A stretch of DNA of 54,396 nt from Microbacteriaceae bacterium PS02067 (GCA_029960085.1 JASCPG010000013.1:1-54396); one strand, 5' to 3'; numbered from the stretch's first letter, positions 7,319 to 17,907 are shown. Notes: a model not told the origin generated them from the sequence alone. A program made the numbers and translations.

Positions 7319-9067
7319 GTGGCCGCCTCGGAGTCCCGCACCCTCGCGAACCTGCTCGCGACGCGCGACGACGCGTCGCTGGCGACCCTCCTGTCCGCCC
7401 GCGGTGTCTCGCCGCGGGCCTCGTGGTCGGACGCGTTCGATGCGGCCGAGGACCTTCTCGACAACTCCTCGATCGCACGCGCCCTCGCCGACCTCACGGC
7501 GGACGAGGTGGATGCCCTGGTCGCCGCCGGTCCCGACGGCGCCGTCCCCGCCGGCGATGCGCGAGACGAACTCATCGTGCGCGCCCTCGCCGACGACGCG
7601 GGTCGCCCATGGCGGGTGGTCGCCGAGATGGTCGCCACCGGAGGTGGCGCCGGGACCGCAACCTCGGCTTCCGCACCGGCCTCCGAGCCCCTCGACGACC
7701 CGCGCGCCGAGGCGACCGGCGCCGCCGAAGCCGAGCGCGCGTTCGCGGCGGTCGGGTCCGTCGCCGACATCCTCCATGCCGCCCTCGCCGCCCCGCTCGC
7801 GCGGATCGGTGCGGGAACCCTCGGCGCGACGGACCGCCGACGCCTGATCGAGACGGGCGCCGTGACGGATGCCTCCGCCGCCGAAGACCTCGTCGCGATC
7901 GCCGAACGCGCGGGCCTTCTCGCTCCCGAGGACCGCTCCTTCCTCGTGACCGAAGCGGGGCTCACCTGGCTCGGCAGCAGCACCCTCGTCCGCTGGTCCG
8001 ACGTGGCACAGCGTCTCCTCGCCGCGCTCCCCCGCGGGGTGCAGGGCGGTGTCCGGGGCGGCGGCGGATGGCGTCCCGTAGCCGATTGGCCGCGCGCCTA
8101 CCCGTTCGATGCGACCTGGCCGGCACGCGCCACGTCGCTCGCCGCTCTCCTGCGCCGGTGGGCCGTCGTGGATGCCGCGGGCGCACCGGCCCCGTGGATG
8201 CGGGCCGCCGCGGTCGGCGGCACCGTCGATCTCGACATCCTCGCGGGGCTCCTCCCGCCCGAGGTCGACCGCGTCTACCTGCAGAACGACCTCACCGCGA
8301 TCGCGCCGGGCTCGCTCGCCCCCCACCTCGACATGCGACTGCGGACGATGGCGCGCCGCGAGTCGCGCGCCCAGGCATCCACGTACCGGTTCACCGCCGA
8401 AACGCTCGCCGATGCGCTGACCGCCGGCGAGACCGCCTCGTCGCTGCGCGAGTTCCTGCTCGCGCTCTCGCTGACCGGGCTCCCGCAGCCCCTCGCCTAC
8501 GAGATCGAGCGGACCGCGAGCCGGCACGGCACGCTCCGCGTCGGCCCCGACTCGTCGGGACGCACGCGCGTGTCGAGCAGCGACGACGCGCTGCTGCGCA
8601 CGATCGCGGTCGATCAGGCGCTGCGCCCGCTCGGACTCGTGGCCGACGGCGCCGATCTCGTCACCCGCTCGAGCCCCGACACGGCGTTCTGGATGATCGC
8701 GGACGCCCGCTACCCCGTCGTCGCGGTCGACGCGGACGGCGGACGCCGCGCACTCGACCGGCATCGCCTGGCCTCGTCCCCCGCACCGGCCGCCGACCCC
8801 GTGGCGATCTATGCCGATCTCATCGCACGGCTGCGCGCCGCCGACCAGGGCGACGCAGACGCCGCGTGGCTCGGGCGCGAACTCGAGCAGTCGGTGCGCG
8901 CCCGGGCGACGCTCATCGTGACGGTGCGGCTCCCCGACGGCTCTGAACGCGACTTCACGATCGAGGCGACCGGACTCGGCGGCGGGCGCCTCCGCGGCCT
9001 CGACCGCACCGTCGACGTCGAGCGCACGCTGCCCGTGTCGAGCATCGTGCGGGTGCGACCGGCCTGA
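7319..9067 (+). CDS. Helicase-associated (XPB/Ssl2-like) domain protein
   Basis: A 582-aa protein starting at GTG 7319, with GGCAGGGA upstream, 2 nt after the preceding stop. It has no helicase motifs. The C-terminal third (about 440-580), with RVSSSDDALLRTIAVDQALRP and AFWMIADARYPVVAVDADGG, matches the helicase C-terminal-like domain (Helicase_C_3) found next to actinobacterial XPB. The XPB gene follows 130 bp downstream on the same strand, so it is likely a partner or regulator in nucleotide excision repair or transcription-coupled repair. Partnership is inferred from linkage. Confidence 0.8.
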   Translation: MAASESRTLANLLATRDDASLATLLSARGVSPRASWSDAFDAAEDLLDNSSIARALADLTADEVDALVAAGPDGAVPAGDARDELIVRALADDAGRPWRVVAEMVATGGGAGTATSASAPASEPLDDPRAEATGAAEAERAFAAVGSVADILHAALAAPLARIGAGTLGATDRRRLIETGAVTDASAAEDLVAIAERAGLLAPEDRSFLVTEAGLTWLGSSTLVRWSDVAQRLLAALPRGVQGGVRGGGGWRPVADWPRAYPFDATWPARATSLAALLRRWAVVDAAGAPAPWMRAAAVGGTVDLDILAGLLPPEVDRVYLQNDLTAIAPGSLAPHLDMRLRTMARRESRAQASTYRFTAETLADALTAGETASSLREFLLALSLTGLPQPLAYEIERTASRHGTLRVGPDSSGRTRVSSSDDALLRTIAVDQALRPLGLVADGADLVTRSSPDTAFWMIADARYPVVAVDADGGRRALDRHRLASSPAPAADPVAIYADLIARLRAADQGDADAAWLGRELEQSVRARATLIVTVRLPDGSERDFTIEATGLGGGRLRGLDRTVDVERTLPVSSIVRVRPA

Positions 9068-9197
9068 TCCCCGCCCGGCGCGGCTCGGGCTCATCTCCGC
9101 GCGGCCGCGCCTTATCTGGCCCCCGCCCGGGCGAGCCCGACTTGATCCCCCCCGGCGCGGGCGCCGCCCCGCACCCGCGCCGGTAGACTGGACCGCT

Positions 9198-10841
9198 ATG
9201 GCTGACGGACCCCTCATCGTCCAGAGCGACCGCACCGTGCTGCTGGAAGTCGCCCACCCCGACGCCGAGAGCGCCCGCCACGAGCTCGCGATCTTCGCCG
9301 AACTGGAACGTGCGCCCGAGCACATCCACACCTACCGCATCACGCGGCTGGGCCTGTGGAACGCGCGCGCGGCCGGTCATACCGCCGACGACATGCTCTC
9401 GACGCTCGATCGGTGGTCGCGGTTCCCCGTGCCGGCATCCGTCTCGATCGACATCCGCGAGACCGTGAATCGCTACGGCCGACTCGTCATCGAGCGCGAC
9501 GACGAGGGCACGCTCATCCTCCGGGCGACCGACACCGCCGTCCTCGCCGAGGTCGCGAAGAACAAACGCATCCAGCCGCTGCTGACGGGGCATCCGTCAC
9601 CGGGCGTGTTCACGGTGGATGCCTGGGCCCGCGGCCACATCAAGCAGGAGCTCCTCAAGGTCGGCTGGCCGGCGGAGGACCACGCCGGGTACACGCCCGG
9701 CACACCGCACGAGATCGCCCTCGCGGAGGACGGGTGGACGCTGCGCCCGTACCAGCGGAAGGCCGTCGACATCTTCACCGAGGGCGGATCGGGTGTCGTC
9801 GTGCTCCCCTGCGGCGCCGGGAAGACCCTCGTCGGGGCGGCCGCGATGGCCGACACGAAGACGACGACGCTCATCCTCGTGACGAACACCGTCAGCGCTC
9901 GGCAGTGGCGCGACGAACTCCTCAAGCGCACGTCGCTCACCGCCGACGAGATCGGCGAATACTCGGGGCAGGCGAAGGAGGTCAAGCCCGTCACGATCGC
10001 GACATACCAGATCCTCACCGCGAAGCGGAAGGGCGAGTACGCGCACCTCGCCCTGCTGGACGCCCTCGACTGGGGCCTCATCGTCTACGACGAGGTCCAC
10101 CTGCTGCCGGCACCGGTGTTCAAGCTGACGGCGGAGCTGCAGGCGCGGCGACGCCTCGGTCTCACGGCGACGCTCGTGCGCGAGGACGGCCGCGAGGGCG
10201 ACGTGTTCAGCCTCATCGGCCCCAAGCGCTTCGACGCGCCCTGGAAGGAGATCGAGGCGCAGGGCTTCATCTCCCCCGCCGTCTGCTACGAGGTGCGCGT
10301 CGACCTGCCGCCCGGGGATCGCATGGAGTACGCCGCCGCGGCCGACGACGAGCGCTACCGGCTGGCCGCCACGGCGCACGCGAAGATCGGGGTCGTGAAG
10401 GACCTCGTCGCGAAGCACACCGGAGAGCAGATCCTCGTCATCGGGCAGTATCTCGACCAGATCGATGTGCTGTCGGAGGCCCTCGACGCTCCGCAGATCA
10501 CCGGCGCGACGCCCGTCGACGAGCGCGAGGAGCTGTACGGCGCGTTCCGCGAGGGGCGCATCCCGGTGCTCGTCGTCTCGAAGGTCGCGAACTTCTCGAT
10601 CGACCTGCCCGAGGCATCCGTGGCGATCCAGGTGTCGGGCTCGTTCGGCTCACGCCAGGAGGAGGCCCAGCGCCTCGGCCGGCTGCTGCGCCCGAAGAAG
10701 AGCGGCCACACGGCGAGCTTCTACACCCTCATCGCCCGCGACACGGTCGACCAGGACTTCGCCCAGAATCGGCAGCGCTTCCTCGCAGAGCAGGGCTACA
10801 GCTACACGATCCTCGACGCCGAGGAGCTCCGCGCCGCGTAA
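9198..10841 (+). CDS. Bacterial XPB-type DNA helicase
   Basis: A 547-aa SF2 helicase of the XPB family. An N-terminal damage-recognition-like part (1-170) is followed by helicase domain 1: LRPYQRKAV (Q-motif-like), Walker A PCGAGKT (204-210), DEVH (298-301), LTATL (motif III) and the XPB-specific RED motif (328-330). Helicase domain 2 holds VSGSFGSRQEEAQRLGRLLRP (motifs V/VI). It should unwind DNA 3' to 5'. The ATG has no ribosome site; a TAGACT box at 9184-9189 ends 8 nt upstream, consistent with a leaderless or near-leaderless mRNA. The 130-bp gap before it is GC-rich without a gene. Confidence 0.92.
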   Translation: MADGPLIVQSDRTVLLEVAHPDAESARHELAIFAELERAPEHIHTYRITRLGLWNARAAGHTADDMLSTLDRWSRFPVPASVSIDIRETVNRYGRLVIERDDEGTLILRATDTAVLAEVAKNKRIQPLLTGHPSPGVFTVDAWARGHIKQELLKVGWPAEDHAGYTPGTPHEIALAEDGWTLRPYQRKAVDIFTEGGSGVVVLPCGAGKTLVGAAAMADTKTTTLILVTNTVSARQWRDELLKRTSLTADEIGEYSGQAKEVKPVTIATYQILTAKRKGEYAHLALLDALDWGLIVYDEVHLLPAPVFKLTAELQARRRLGLTATLVREDGREGDVFSLIGPKRFDAPWKEIEAQGFISPAVCYEVRVDLPPGDRMEYAAAADDERYRLAATAHAKIGVVKDLVAKHTGEQILVIGQYLDQIDVLSEALDAPQITGATPVDEREELYGAFREGRIPVLVVSKVANFSIDLPEASVAIQVSGSFGSRQEEAQRLGRLLRPKKSGHTASFYTLIARDTVDQDFAQNRQRFLAEQGYSYTILDAEELRAA

Positions 10842-10899
10842 CGGCCCGCCGCGGTCCGTGCGACATCCGCGCACACGGCGTGCGCGCGCCCCGCGCCCG

Positions 10900-10923
10900 G
10901 CGTGCACCCCAGCGTGCACCCCA
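10900..10923. repeat. 12-bp tandem repeat, two copies
   Basis: GCGTGCACCCCA occurs twice head to tail, the second copy running into the left arm of the adjacent inverted repeat. A slippage origin is likely; no function is evident. Confidence 0.8.
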
Positions 10924-11003
10924 AACTGCAGGAGCGAGTGTGACCCATGTGACTCACACCGGTCCGCAGTTCACATCTGTCGCAGCCGATCCTGCAGTTT
11001 GGG
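10920..11003. repeat. Inverted-repeat element, 14-bp perfect arms
   Basis: CCCAAACTGCAGGA at 10920-10933 and its exact complement TCCTGCAGTTTGGG at 10990-11003 enclose 56 nt, which include a smaller GTGTGA/TCACAC pair. The segment is less GC-rich than its surroundings. It could be a REP/MITE-like element, a stable RNA hairpin, or the shared terminator of two convergent genes. Only one copy occurs in the window. Confidence 0.75.
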
Positions 11004-11178
11004 AAACACGGCGCTCCGCGACGGGCATCGCCTACGTCCCGCGACAGGCAGGCCGCCCCTGAGCACCGACGCGAGCGCACCGGCGAGCGCCTGTGGGCAG
11101 CGGGCAGTGCCGGGCGCCCACCGGTCGTTGCGTGTGGTGGCGCGGCAGCGGCCCAGGGCTGCACGGCCGGGACGAGCG

Positions 11179-12186
11179 TCAGGGCGTGGGCGGGGGCCCG
11201 GCCTGCCACTGCGGCGGCGCCCACTGCGGGGCGGGCATGACGGGCGGCGGGGCGACCGGCGGCGTGAGCACCAGGGTGCTCGGGAGCGGCTTGCCCTGCT
11301 GTGCCCGTCGCCGCAGAATCCACTCGACGATCGCGACGTACCCGCCGACCAGCACGATCGCGAACACGAGGCTCAGGATGCTCTGATCCGACGCGCTCGC
11401 ATCCGCACCGCCTGCCAGCTGGATGAGGAAGGAGGTCAGGTTGTTGACGACGTGGAGGGCGATCGCCGCCTCGAGTCCGCCCGTGCGCCACGTGAGCCAG
11501 CCCGCGGCAACGGCGAACACGCCGACCGCTGTGAGACCGATCGCGTCGTACAGGTGCCCGAAGACGAACAGCGGCACGGGCAGCAGGATCGCCCAGGCGG
11601 GGTGACGCAGCCACCGCCCGATCGACTGCATGAGGTACCCGCGGAAGACGTACTCCTCGGCCGCCGCCTGCACCGGCACGAGCAGGAGCAGCACGACGAG
11701 CGCCGCGATCCACTGCGGGTTCTCGCCCGGCGGAGTCGTCGCGTCGCCTGCGGGAAGGAGCATCGACAGCGCCGTGATGATCGCGGCCCACACGAGCGCG
11801 ACAAGGGTGCACGCCAGCATCCACCCCCAGCGCAGCCTCCCCGCGGCGGAGGAGATCAGTCCGAGTCGTCCGCCGTTGACGATGAGGGATGCCAGCACGT
11901 AGCTCGGCAGGAGGATCGCGATGCTCCCGAGCATGACGGCCACGAGCACCGGATCCGTGAGGTCGAACGACGGGTTCTGGGCGAGGGCCGCCATCTTCTC
12001 CAGCAACGTCGGATCGTTGAGGGAATAGACCACGAGGCCGACCATGAGGATGAGGAGCATCGCGAAGTAGAACGCGCCGCCGAGGCCGAGCACGGCTAGC
12101 GGCGTCCACCACCCGGTGCGGCGACGGGCGAAGATCAGGCGGTGGAAAGCCAGGCCGGTGCGGGCGTCGGGGGGAGGAAGCGTCAC
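11179..12186 (-). CDS. CPBP-family intramembrane metalloprotease
   Basis: A 335-aa membrane protein with about eight hydrophobic segments. The CPBP/Abi catalytic motifs are present: EEYVFRGYL (motif 1), FVFGH (motif 2 His) and HVVNN (motif 3 His), all in the C-terminal half. The last ~35 residues are Pro-rich. The family cleaves substrates within the membrane; in bacteria roles range from bacteriocin immunity to processing signalling proteins, and none can be chosen here. It is divergent from the response-regulator gene, 77 bp apart. Confidence 0.88.
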   Translation of the reverse strand: MTLPPPDARTGLAFHRLIFARRRTGWWTPLAVLGLGGAFYFAMLLILMVGLVVYSLNDPTLLEKMAALAQNPSFDLTDPVLVAVMLGSIAILLPSYVLASLIVNGGRLGLISSAAGRLRWGWMLACTLVALVWAAIITALSMLLPAGDATTPPGENPQWIAALVVLLLLVPVQAAAEEYVFRGYLMQSIGRWLRHPAWAILLPVPLFVFGHLYDAIGLTAVGVFAVAAGWLTWRTGGLEAAIALHVVNNLTSFLIQLAGGADASASDQSILSLVFAIVLVGGYVAIVEWILRRRAQQGKPLPSTLVLTPPVAPPPVMPAPQWAPPQWQAGPPPTP

Positions 12187-12263
12187 CTTCCCATGATGAC
12201 CGATCCCTGAGCGTATGCGCGGATATCCAGCGTGCGCATGGCATCCGGTGCCAGTATGGGGTC

Positions 12264-12956
12264 ATGACCGCACCGCGCATCCTCGTCGTGGACGATGAAC
12301 CGAACATCCGCGACCTGCTCGTCACGAGTCTCCGCTTCGCCGGATACCAGGTGCGCGCCGTCGCGAACGGCGCGCAGACGATCTCTGCCGTGCTCGAGGA
12401 GGAACCCGACCTCATCATCCTCGACGTGATGCTGCCCGACATGAACGGCTTCAGCGTGACCAAGCGCCTGCGCGGCGCCGGGTACACCGCTCCGATCCTG
12501 TTCCTCACGGCGAAGGACGAGACCGAGGACAAGATCGAGGGCCTGAACGCCGGCGGGGACGACTACGTCACGAAGCCGTTCTCGCTCGACGAGATCGTCG
12601 CGCGCCTGCAGGCGATCCTCCGCCGAACGATGCAGGCCGACGAGGAGTCGACCATCAAGGCGGGCGAGCTGACGATGGATCAGGACACGCACGACGTGCT
12701 CGTCGGCGATGTCTCGATCGACCTCAGTCCCACCGAGTTCAAGCTGTTGCGCTACCTCATGCTGAACCCCAACCGCGTGCTGTCGAAGGCGCAGATCCTC
12801 GACCACGTCTGGGAGTACGACTTCAACGGCGACGCCGGCATCGTCGAGAGCTACATCTCGTACCTCCGCCGCAAGATCGACCCGTACTCGACCGAGCCGC
12901 TCATCCAGACCAAGCGCGGCTTCGGCTACATGCTGAAGGCCGGCAAGACGACCTGA
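12264..12956 (+). CDS. OmpR-family response regulator
   Basis: A 230-aa protein with a receiver domain (VVDDEPNIRDLL acidic pair, phospho-Asp in LIILDVMLPDMNG, Lys in DDYVTKPF) and a C-terminal winged helix (LSPTEFKLLRYLMLNPNRV and KTKRGFGY-type wing: QTKRGFGYM). It is followed 8 nt later by its histidine kinase, so they form an operon. No ribosome site precedes the ATG, suggesting leaderless translation. It resembles the TrcR-like subgroup, but the stimulus is unknown. Confidence 0.9.
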   Translation: MTAPRILVVDDEPNIRDLLVTSLRFAGYQVRAVANGAQTISAVLEEEPDLIILDVMLPDMNGFSVTKRLRGAGYTAPILFLTAKDETEDKIEGLNAGGDDYVTKPFSLDEIVARLQAILRRTMQADEESTIKAGELTMDQDTHDVLVGDVSIDLSPTEFKLLRYLMLNPNRVLSKAQILDHVWEYDFNGDAGIVESYISYLRRKIDPYSTEPLIQTKRGFGYMLKAGKTT

Positions 12957-12964
12957 TCGCACCC

Positions 12965-14728
12965 GTGGCAGCCCCACTCGCGGCTCACGCCAAGAAGGAC
13001 GACCGCATCACCCGATGGTGGCGCGGACTGAGTCTGCGTGCGAAAGTCACCGGGGTGACGGTCGCGGTGCTCGCCGCGGGGCTCATCGCGGTCGGGATCG
13101 GGACCGCCGTGATCCTCCGGAACGCGGGCATCGCCGAGCGCGATCAGTCCATCAGTCAGACCGTCACGCTCGACCAGGCGTCGAGCCTTCTCACCGTCGA
13201 GGTCGTCGACGGCGTCGCGCACTTCTCCCCTCCGGCGACCGTGCCTCTGACGTCGTTCTCGATCGCCGTGTACGGCCCGGACGGGACGCTCCTGCAGACA
13301 GGTGGGGCGAGTACGCAGAATCCCCCGGACTTCCCCACGCGCGTCACGCTCGAGGATGTCTACGTCAAGGGGACCCAGCCGTTCGAGTTGCACTCGAAAG
13401 ACGGCAAGACCGTCTATCACGCGGCCGTCGACATCCTCCCGCTCGCCGGCGCCCGAGAGCTGAACGTGCAGCTGCTCGCGCTCCCGCTGACCCCGGTGAA
13501 CCAGACGGTCGCGAACTTCGCGGGGATCTACACGGTGCTCGCGCTCCTCACGATCCTCGCGGGAGCCCTGGCGACGCGCCTGCTCGTGACGCTCGCCTTC
13601 CGGAGCCTCGCGCAGGTGGAGGACACCGCCATGTCGATCGCGGCAGGCGACTTCAGCCAGCGCATGGATGTCAACGCGCCCCGCACCGAGGTCGGCAAGC
13701 TCAAGACGGCGATCAACGCGATGCTCGATCGGATCGATCAGGCCCTCGGTCAGCGCGATGCCACCGTTCAGCAGATGCGCCGGTTCATCGGGGATGCCAG
13801 CCATGAGCTGCGCACCCCGCTCGTGACGGTGCGAGGCTACGCGGAGCTGTACCGCATGGGTGCCATCTCGGGCGACGAGCAGACGGCGCAGTCGATGGAG
13901 CGGATCGAGAAGGAGGCGATCCGGATGGGCGGGCTCGTCGAGGATCTCCTCGCCCTCGCCCGGCTCGACGAGCGTCGCGACATCGCGGTCACCGACGTGG
14001 ACCTCCGCCCCATCGCGCGCGACGCCGTGCTGGATTCCCGGGCCGCCTCCCCGGAGCGGGAGATCTCGGTCGTCGATCTCGACGCCGCAGCGACTACACC
14101 GGGCCCGACTGCGCCGTCCGCACCGCCGGTGCCGACGACGCCGACCAAGACCGTGGGTGCAGCAACCGAACGGCGCGGCGGAATCGCCGAGGCGACCCGT
14201 TCGCTGCTGCGGCGTCGTCCACGTGCGGGCACCCAGGCCCCGCCGGCCACGGTCCTCGGCTCGACACCCGCCGAGCCCACGGTGGAGGCGGCCGTGCCGC
14301 CGATCGTCCTCGGTGACGAGAACCGCATCCGCCAGGTGGTCGCGAACCTCCTCGGCAACGCGCGCCGCTACACCCCCGCCGGCTCCCCCATCGAACTCGC
14401 GACGGGAGTGGACGAGCTCGCCGGCATGGGCTGGATCGCCGTGATCGACCACGGCGAGGGCATCCCCGCGCAGATCCGCGACAAGATCTTCCAGCGGTTC
14501 TGGCGCGCCGACAACTCCCGCACGCGCGAGACGGGCGGATCGGGCCTCGGGCTGTCGATCGTCTCGTCCGTCGTCGAGGCGCTGCACGGGTCGATCGAGG
14601 TGACGGAGACACCGGGCGGCGGCGCGACGTTCCGCGTCGCGTTCCCTCTCGCCGAGCGGCGGGATGCCTCAGAGCACCTCTTCATCGAGACGCAGCCGCT
14701 GAAGCGCATCCGCCCCGGCGAGCTCTGA
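12965..14728 (+). CDS. HAMP-domain sensor histidine kinase with insertion
   Basis: A 587-aa kinase starting at GTG 12965. TM1 about residues 28-52, an extracytoplasmic sensor of ~130 residues, TM2 about 185-210, HAMP 210-262, HisKA with His280 in DASHELRTPL, and an ATPase domain with N box NLLGNARRYTP, G1 DHGEGIP and G2 GGSGLGLSIV. About 70 residues (375-445) rich in Pro/Thr/Ala with an Arg cluster interrupt the start of the ATPase domain, before DENRIRQVVANLL. It should phosphorylate the regulator encoded just upstream. Confidence 0.9.
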   Translation: MAAPLAAHAKKDDRITRWWRGLSLRAKVTGVTVAVLAAGLIAVGIGTAVILRNAGIAERDQSISQTVTLDQASSLLTVEVVDGVAHFSPPATVPLTSFSIAVYGPDGTLLQTGGASTQNPPDFPTRVTLEDVYVKGTQPFELHSKDGKTVYHAAVDILPLAGARELNVQLLALPLTPVNQTVANFAGIYTVLALLTILAGALATRLLVTLAFRSLAQVEDTAMSIAAGDFSQRMDVNAPRTEVGKLKTAINAMLDRIDQALGQRDATVQQMRRFIGDASHELRTPLVTVRGYAELYRMGAISGDEQTAQSMERIEKEAIRMGGLVEDLLALARLDERRDIAVTDVDLRPIARDAVLDSRAASPEREISVVDLDAAATTPGPTAPSAPPVPTTPTKTVGAATERRGGIAEATRSLLRRRPRAGTQAPPATVLGSTPAEPTVEAAVPPIVLGDENRIRQVVANLLGNARRYTPAGSPIELATGVDELAGMGWIAVIDHGEGIPAQIRDKIFQRFWRADNSRTRETGGSGLGLSIVSSVVEALHGSIEVTETPGGGATFRVAFPLAERRDASEHLFIETQPLKRIRPGEL

Positions 14729-14850
14729 CGGTCGTCGCCTCCTCCCCAGGCGCGAGTTGTGCCCGGTTGTCCACGGATGGCCCCGACGATGGATCGGCGG
14801 GATCCGATCCGCCCTAGCGTGGCGGCATCCGATCCGAAAGGAGCCATCCC

Positions 14851-15138
14851 ATGGCACAGTTCTCCGTCGACTCCGACGCGGTCATCACCGCGACCGGAGC
14901 GATCCGCGCCACCGCCGATCGCCTGCAGGGCGAGACGGCCGCGATGCTCGGCCAGCTCACCCAGCTGCAGAGCTCGTGGACGGGTTCGGCGGCCATCGCG
15001 TTCCAGTCGGTGATCGACCGGTGGCGCGTCACGCAGCGAGACCTGGAGGCGGCGCTCGGTGACATCGGCGTCGCGCTCTCGCACGCGGGCAACCAGTATG
15101 CCCAGACGGAGGTCGCCGCCGCAGGCCTCTTCCGCTGA
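14851..15138 (+). CDS. WXG100-family type VII secretion protein
   Basis: A 95-aa helical hairpin protein with the WxG turn at Trp43-Thr-Gly45 (SSWTGSAA) and a C-terminal YxxxE export signal (Tyr83-Glu87, YAQTE). Size and motifs match the ESAT-6/CFP-10-like substrates. An AAAGGAG ribosome site precedes the ATG. No type VII secretion core gene or partner WXG100 gene is nearby, so it would form a homodimer and use a system encoded elsewhere. Confidence 0.9.
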   Translation: MAQFSVDSDAVITATGAIRATADRLQGETAAMLGQLTQLQSSWTGSAAIAFQSVIDRWRVTQRDLEAALGDIGVALSHAGNQYAQTEVAAAGLFR

Positions 15139-15158
15139 TCATCCCGAGGAACGCAGAA

Positions 15159-15183
15159 GGGGCCCCTCACGAGGAGGGGCCCC
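15159..15183. terminator. Bidirectional hairpin between WXG100 and groEL
   Basis: GGGGCCCCTC and GAGGGGCCCC form a perfect 10-bp stem with an ACGAG loop between two convergent genes. There is no strong U-tract, so termination efficiency is uncertain. Confidence 0.7.
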
Positions 15184-15199
15184 ATCTGGAGGAGGGGGA

Positions 15200-16852
<1,653 letters not shown>

Positions 16853-16879
16853 TTAGCACTCGACATGATGGAGTGCTAA
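16853..16879 (-). promoter_or_regulatory. CIRCE operator (HrcA), perfect
   Basis: TTAGCACTC-N9-GAGTGCTAA exactly matches the CIRCE consensus, 37 nt upstream of groEL ATG. HrcA binding here should repress groEL at normal temperature. Confidence 0.95.
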
Positions 16880-16885
16880 CTCATT

Positions 16886-16912
16886 CTGGCACTCGGGCAT
16901 GACGAGTGCAAG
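16886..16912 (-). promoter_or_regulatory. Second, imperfect CIRCE-like operator
   Basis: CTGGCACTC-N9-GAGTGCAAG keeps the GCACTC/GAGTGC cores and the 9-nt spacer. Its start is 33 bp (about three helical turns) upstream of the start of the perfect copy, so HrcA could bind both on one face of DNA. Confidence 0.75.
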
Positions 16913-16971
16913 CCACGCGGGCGGGAGTGCGACACGAGCCGAAACGGCTCAGCGGATCGGGCGCCCGGAGA

Positions 16972-17175
16972 TCAGGCGACGACGCGGACGGATTCGGCCT
17001 GCGGGCCCTTCGCACCGGTGCCGACGGTGAACTCGACCGCCTGGCCCTCCTCCAACACGCGGAAGCCGGTCATGTCGATGTTGGAGTAGTGGACGAAGAC
17101 ATCCTGACCACCGTCCACCGTGATGAAGCCGAAACCCTTCTCGGCGTTGAACCATTTGACGGTGCCCTGGGCCAT
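16972..17175 (-). CDS. cspA: Cold shock protein, CspA type
   Basis: A 67-aa single cold-shock domain protein with KGFGFITV (RNP1) and DVFVHYS (RNP2), typical of actinobacterial CspA. ATG 17175 starts [10 protein letters not shown]. The 126-bp stretch upstream (to the next gene at 17302) leaves room for a structured cold-shock leader. Binds single-stranded RNA. Shares strand with groEL but is separated by the CIRCE region. Confidence 0.95.
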   Translation of the reverse strand: MAQGTVKWFNAEKGFGFITVDGGQDVFVHYSNIDMTGFRVLEEGQAVEFTVGTGAKGPQAESVRVVA

Positions 17176-17301
17176 GCGAATCTCCTGATGCTGCGGGGGA
17201 ACCTCGCCATGGTAACCAGCACGGATGCCGCGGAGCTGCGGATCCGCGCACTGTTGACATGCGCGCATCGAAGAGTTCACACGCGCGAAACACAGCCTCC
17301 G

Positions 17302-17898
17302 TCAGGGCGCGGTCGTGCTTGTTGCGCCGCCCGCGCGGTCGGCACCGATCACGATGACCAGCTGCTTCAGGGCGCTCTCGTCGACGTCCGCCGTGTCGGG
17401 GTCGTCGACGGGCTGATAGAAGTCGTTGAGCTGCACGTCGGCTCCGCCGATCGCCTGCGCGAGTCCGCGCGCGGCCCCCTCGTCCCCCGACGCCGCGTAG
17501 TAGACGGTCGTCGTGGGGAAGTCGCTCGCGCCCGCATCGCCCTCGGTCACCGAATCCGGTGACCACCCGGCGGCGAGCACGACCCCGCGGAGGGAGCCCG
17601 CCAGACCCTTCTGTCCGCTCGCGTTGAGGATCAGCACACGGTAGGACGTGTCGACGACCGGGTCCGCCGTCTGCTGGACCACGGGAGTGACCCCGGGCTT
17701 GGGCGCGAAGCTGATGCGCCCTGTCGCGAGCAGACTGCCGAACACGCCGAGCGCGACCAGCACGACCGTCGCCGCGGCGACCCAGAGAAGGACGACGCCT
17801 CCGCGCAGGCGGGGATTCTCCGCGCGATGGGCACCGATGCGGCCGCCGTCGGCGGGAAGCTCGTCGAAGCGGTCCGTGGTCGGGGGGATCTTGGACAC
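17302..17898 (-). CDS. LytR C-terminal-domain protein
   Basis: A 198-aa membrane-anchored protein: cytoplasmic N-terminus, one TM (about 34-58, VVLLWVAAATVVLVALGVFG), then a LytR_C domain (RVLILNASGQKGLAGSLRGVVLAAGW). The catalytic LCP phosphotransferase domain is absent, so it probably binds wall polymers or partners of LytR-CpsA-Psr enzymes. The DUF3263 gene lies 9 bp upstream, same strand, indicating an operon. Confidence 0.88.
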   Translation of the reverse strand: MSKIPPTTDRFDELPADGGRIGAHRAENPRLRGGVVLLWVAAATVVLVALGVFGSLLATGRISFAPKPGVTPVVQQTADPVVDTSYRVLILNASGQKGLAGSLRGVVLAAGWSPDSVTEGDAGASDFPTTTVYYAASGDEGAARGLAQAIGGADVQLNDFYQPVDDPDTADVDESALKQLVIVIGADRAGGATSTTAP

Positions 17899-17907
17899 CA
17901 GTGAATG

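Larger units (their letters stand above)
10842..11178. other. Gene-free convergent region with repeats
   Basis: 337 bp between the XPB stop and the CPBP protease stop, which converge here. No coding frame is convincing. It contains a 12-bp tandem duplication and a long inverted repeat, listed separately. The rest is GC-rich filler with no simple terminator that I can define. Confidence 0.6.

Noticed and set aside
9068..9197. Terminator between the helicase-associated gene and XPB
   Set aside because: Only scattered GC-rich complementarity with a long loop; no compact stem or U-tract.
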